Positions 5,723 through 6,249 of a stretch of 6,249 nucleotides of DNA are shown here, piece by piece (position 1 is the stretch's first letter; every line of letters starts with the position of its first letter). The notes under the pieces are model-generated. The model saw only the letters and a list, made by a program, of their open reading frames with translations, was not told the origin of the DNA and did not search any database. The position numbers were made by a program, and so were the translations under genes. Origin of the DNA: JADHLJ01 sp038118725 (lineage in GTDB: Bacteria > Pseudomonadota > Alphaproteobacteria > Thalassobaculales > Thalassobaculaceae); assembly GCA_038118725.1 (NCBI GenBank), contig JAYOIK010000140.1, forward strand, positions 1 to 6,249, in the 5' to 3' direction.

Positions 5723-6249
5723 TTACCAGGGATCTCGCCTCTGGGATTGCATCACCAGACGCTCGATTTCCTCTCGGACGAGCCGTTCGACCATCATGGG
5801 CAGGTGCTGATCCAGCCACTCCTTCAGCATCGGACGCATCAACTCCCGCGTTAGGCGCTCCAGCGTAATCGCCCCATTGCCGATCGGAAGTTCGTGATAG
5901 TCCTCGTTCAGCTTTTCGTTGAGACGGCTGAAGGAGTCCACGGTCTCTTGCGCCTGTGGCGGCGATACCAAACCGTCGTCCAGCCTCGGCGGCGGAGCCG
6001 GCGCGGGAGGAGGTGGCGGCGGGGGTGGAGGTGGCAGAGGTGGAGGCGGCGGCGCTTCCTCCTCGAACTTTTGCTGTTCAAACAGAGGCTCGCTATCAGC
6101 CTCCATGTCGCTCAGATCGAGGACATCATCGTCCTCATCCTCGGGCTCGGGCTCTGGTTCCGGCTCGGGCTCGGGCTCGGGCTCTGGTTCAGGTTCGGGC
6201 TCTGGTTCCGCCGCCGCTTCTTCCGTCTCGGGCTCGGCCTCGTCACCAT
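5723..6249 (-). CDS. popZ: PopZ-like polar organizing protein, DUF2497 family (N-terminus outside window)
   Basis: PopZ forms a self-assembling matrix at the cell pole of Alphaproteobacteria that anchors ParB and the chromosome origin and recruits cell-cycle regulators. The visible C-terminal 175 codons show the family layout: an acidic proline/glutamate/aspartate linker, then a conserved helical C-terminus. The diagnostic part is the block L-T-R-E-L-M-R-P-M-L-K-E-W-L-D followed by L-P-M-M-V-E-R-L-V-R-E-E-I-E-R-L (5756-5866), the oligomerisation domain. D-V-L-D-L-S-D-M just before the second half of the linker is also typical. An internal ATG at 6106 would drop the acidic linker and is not the likely start: the frame stays open to the window end. 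The expected N-terminal partner-binding helix (E-E-I-L-A-S-I-R-R type) lies outside. Stop is TAA at 5725-5723. Placement upstream of valS matches my recollection for this family. Family assignment is strong; whether it does all of Caulobacter PopZ's jobs is inference. Confidence 0.88.
   Translation of the reverse strand, partial: GDEAEPETEEAAAEPEPEPEPEPEPEPEPEPEPEPEDEDDDVLDLSDMEADSEPLFEQQKFEEEAPPPPPLPPPPPPPPPPAPAPPPRLDDGLVSPPQAQETVDSFSRLNEKLNEDYHELPIGNGAITLERLTRELMRPMLKEWLDQHLPMMVERLVREEIERLVMQSQRRDPW
5987..6052 (-). repeat. Polyproline tract in the PopZ-like linker
   Basis: Codons here encode 22 residues, of which 19 are proline (runs of 5 and 10, then P-A-P-A-P-P-P-like ending), between an acidic E-E-E-A and R-L-D-D-G. 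It forms an extended, disordered spacer ahead of the C-terminal helices. Runs of this length normally need EF-P for efficient translation. Confidence 0.85.
6143..6208 (-). repeat. Eleven tandem hexamers encoding (Glu-Pro)11
   Basis: Eleven consecutive 6-nt units of the GAGCCC/GAACCA type in the popZ frame encode Glu-Pro eleven times, followed by an E-D-E-D-D-D acidic patch. Third-position changes break up perfect identity (seven units are GAG-type and four are GAA-type). The tract is the acidic-proline part of the PopZ linker and is a candidate for length change by replication slippage. Confidence 0.88.

Overview
The window looks like chromosomal DNA of a GC-rich alphaproteobacterium, plausibly of the Rhodospirillales type. 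The main evidence is a PopZ/DUF2497-type gene directly upstream of valS, an arrangement I recall from many Alphaproteobacteria. GC-rich coding DNA and intergenic repeats of the 'GTCATCCC-GCGAAAGC-GGGA' type, common in this class, fit as well. The assignment is inference from content; no marker such as rRNA is present.

Layout. (1) Positions 1-1634, plus strand: the 3' portion of a gene for a flavin-dependent amine/L-amino-acid oxidase. The reading frame is open at the window edge and carries a twin-arginine signal (T-R-R-K-F-L) at 18-35, so the true start lies just outside the window. (2) Positions 1635-1700: a short convergent intergenic gap holding a perfect 14-bp hairpin, probably a bidirectional terminator. 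(3) Positions 1701-2666, minus strand: an uncharacterised 321-residue protein with features suggesting a divergent 2-oxoglutarate/Fe(II) oxygenase-like fold. It lies 26 nt behind valS and is probably cotranscribed with it. (4) Positions 2693-5338, minus strand: a complete valyl-tRNA synthetase (valS, 881 aa). (5) Positions 5339-5722: a 384-nt intergenic region with two facing copies of a 26-nt palindromic repeat, a deletion-derived third copy and two short perfect palindromes. (6) Positions 5723-6249, minus strand: the C-terminal part of a PopZ-like polar organizing protein with an (Glu-Pro)11 tract, a polyproline tract and the conserved C-terminal helical domain. Its N-terminus lies beyond the window end.

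The minus-strand genes run popZ, valS, then the oxygenase-like gene. popZ and valS are separated by the repeat region, so valS may have its own promoter there; I could not identify one convincingly. The oxidase belongs to a separate, convergent transcription unit and its product is predicted to be exported folded to the periplasm. Most of the window is ordinary chromosomal content. I see no sign of a defence system, mobile element, CRISPR array or RNA gene. The least explained items are the oxygenase-like protein, the repeat cluster upstream of valS, and the low-complexity linker of the PopZ-like protein.
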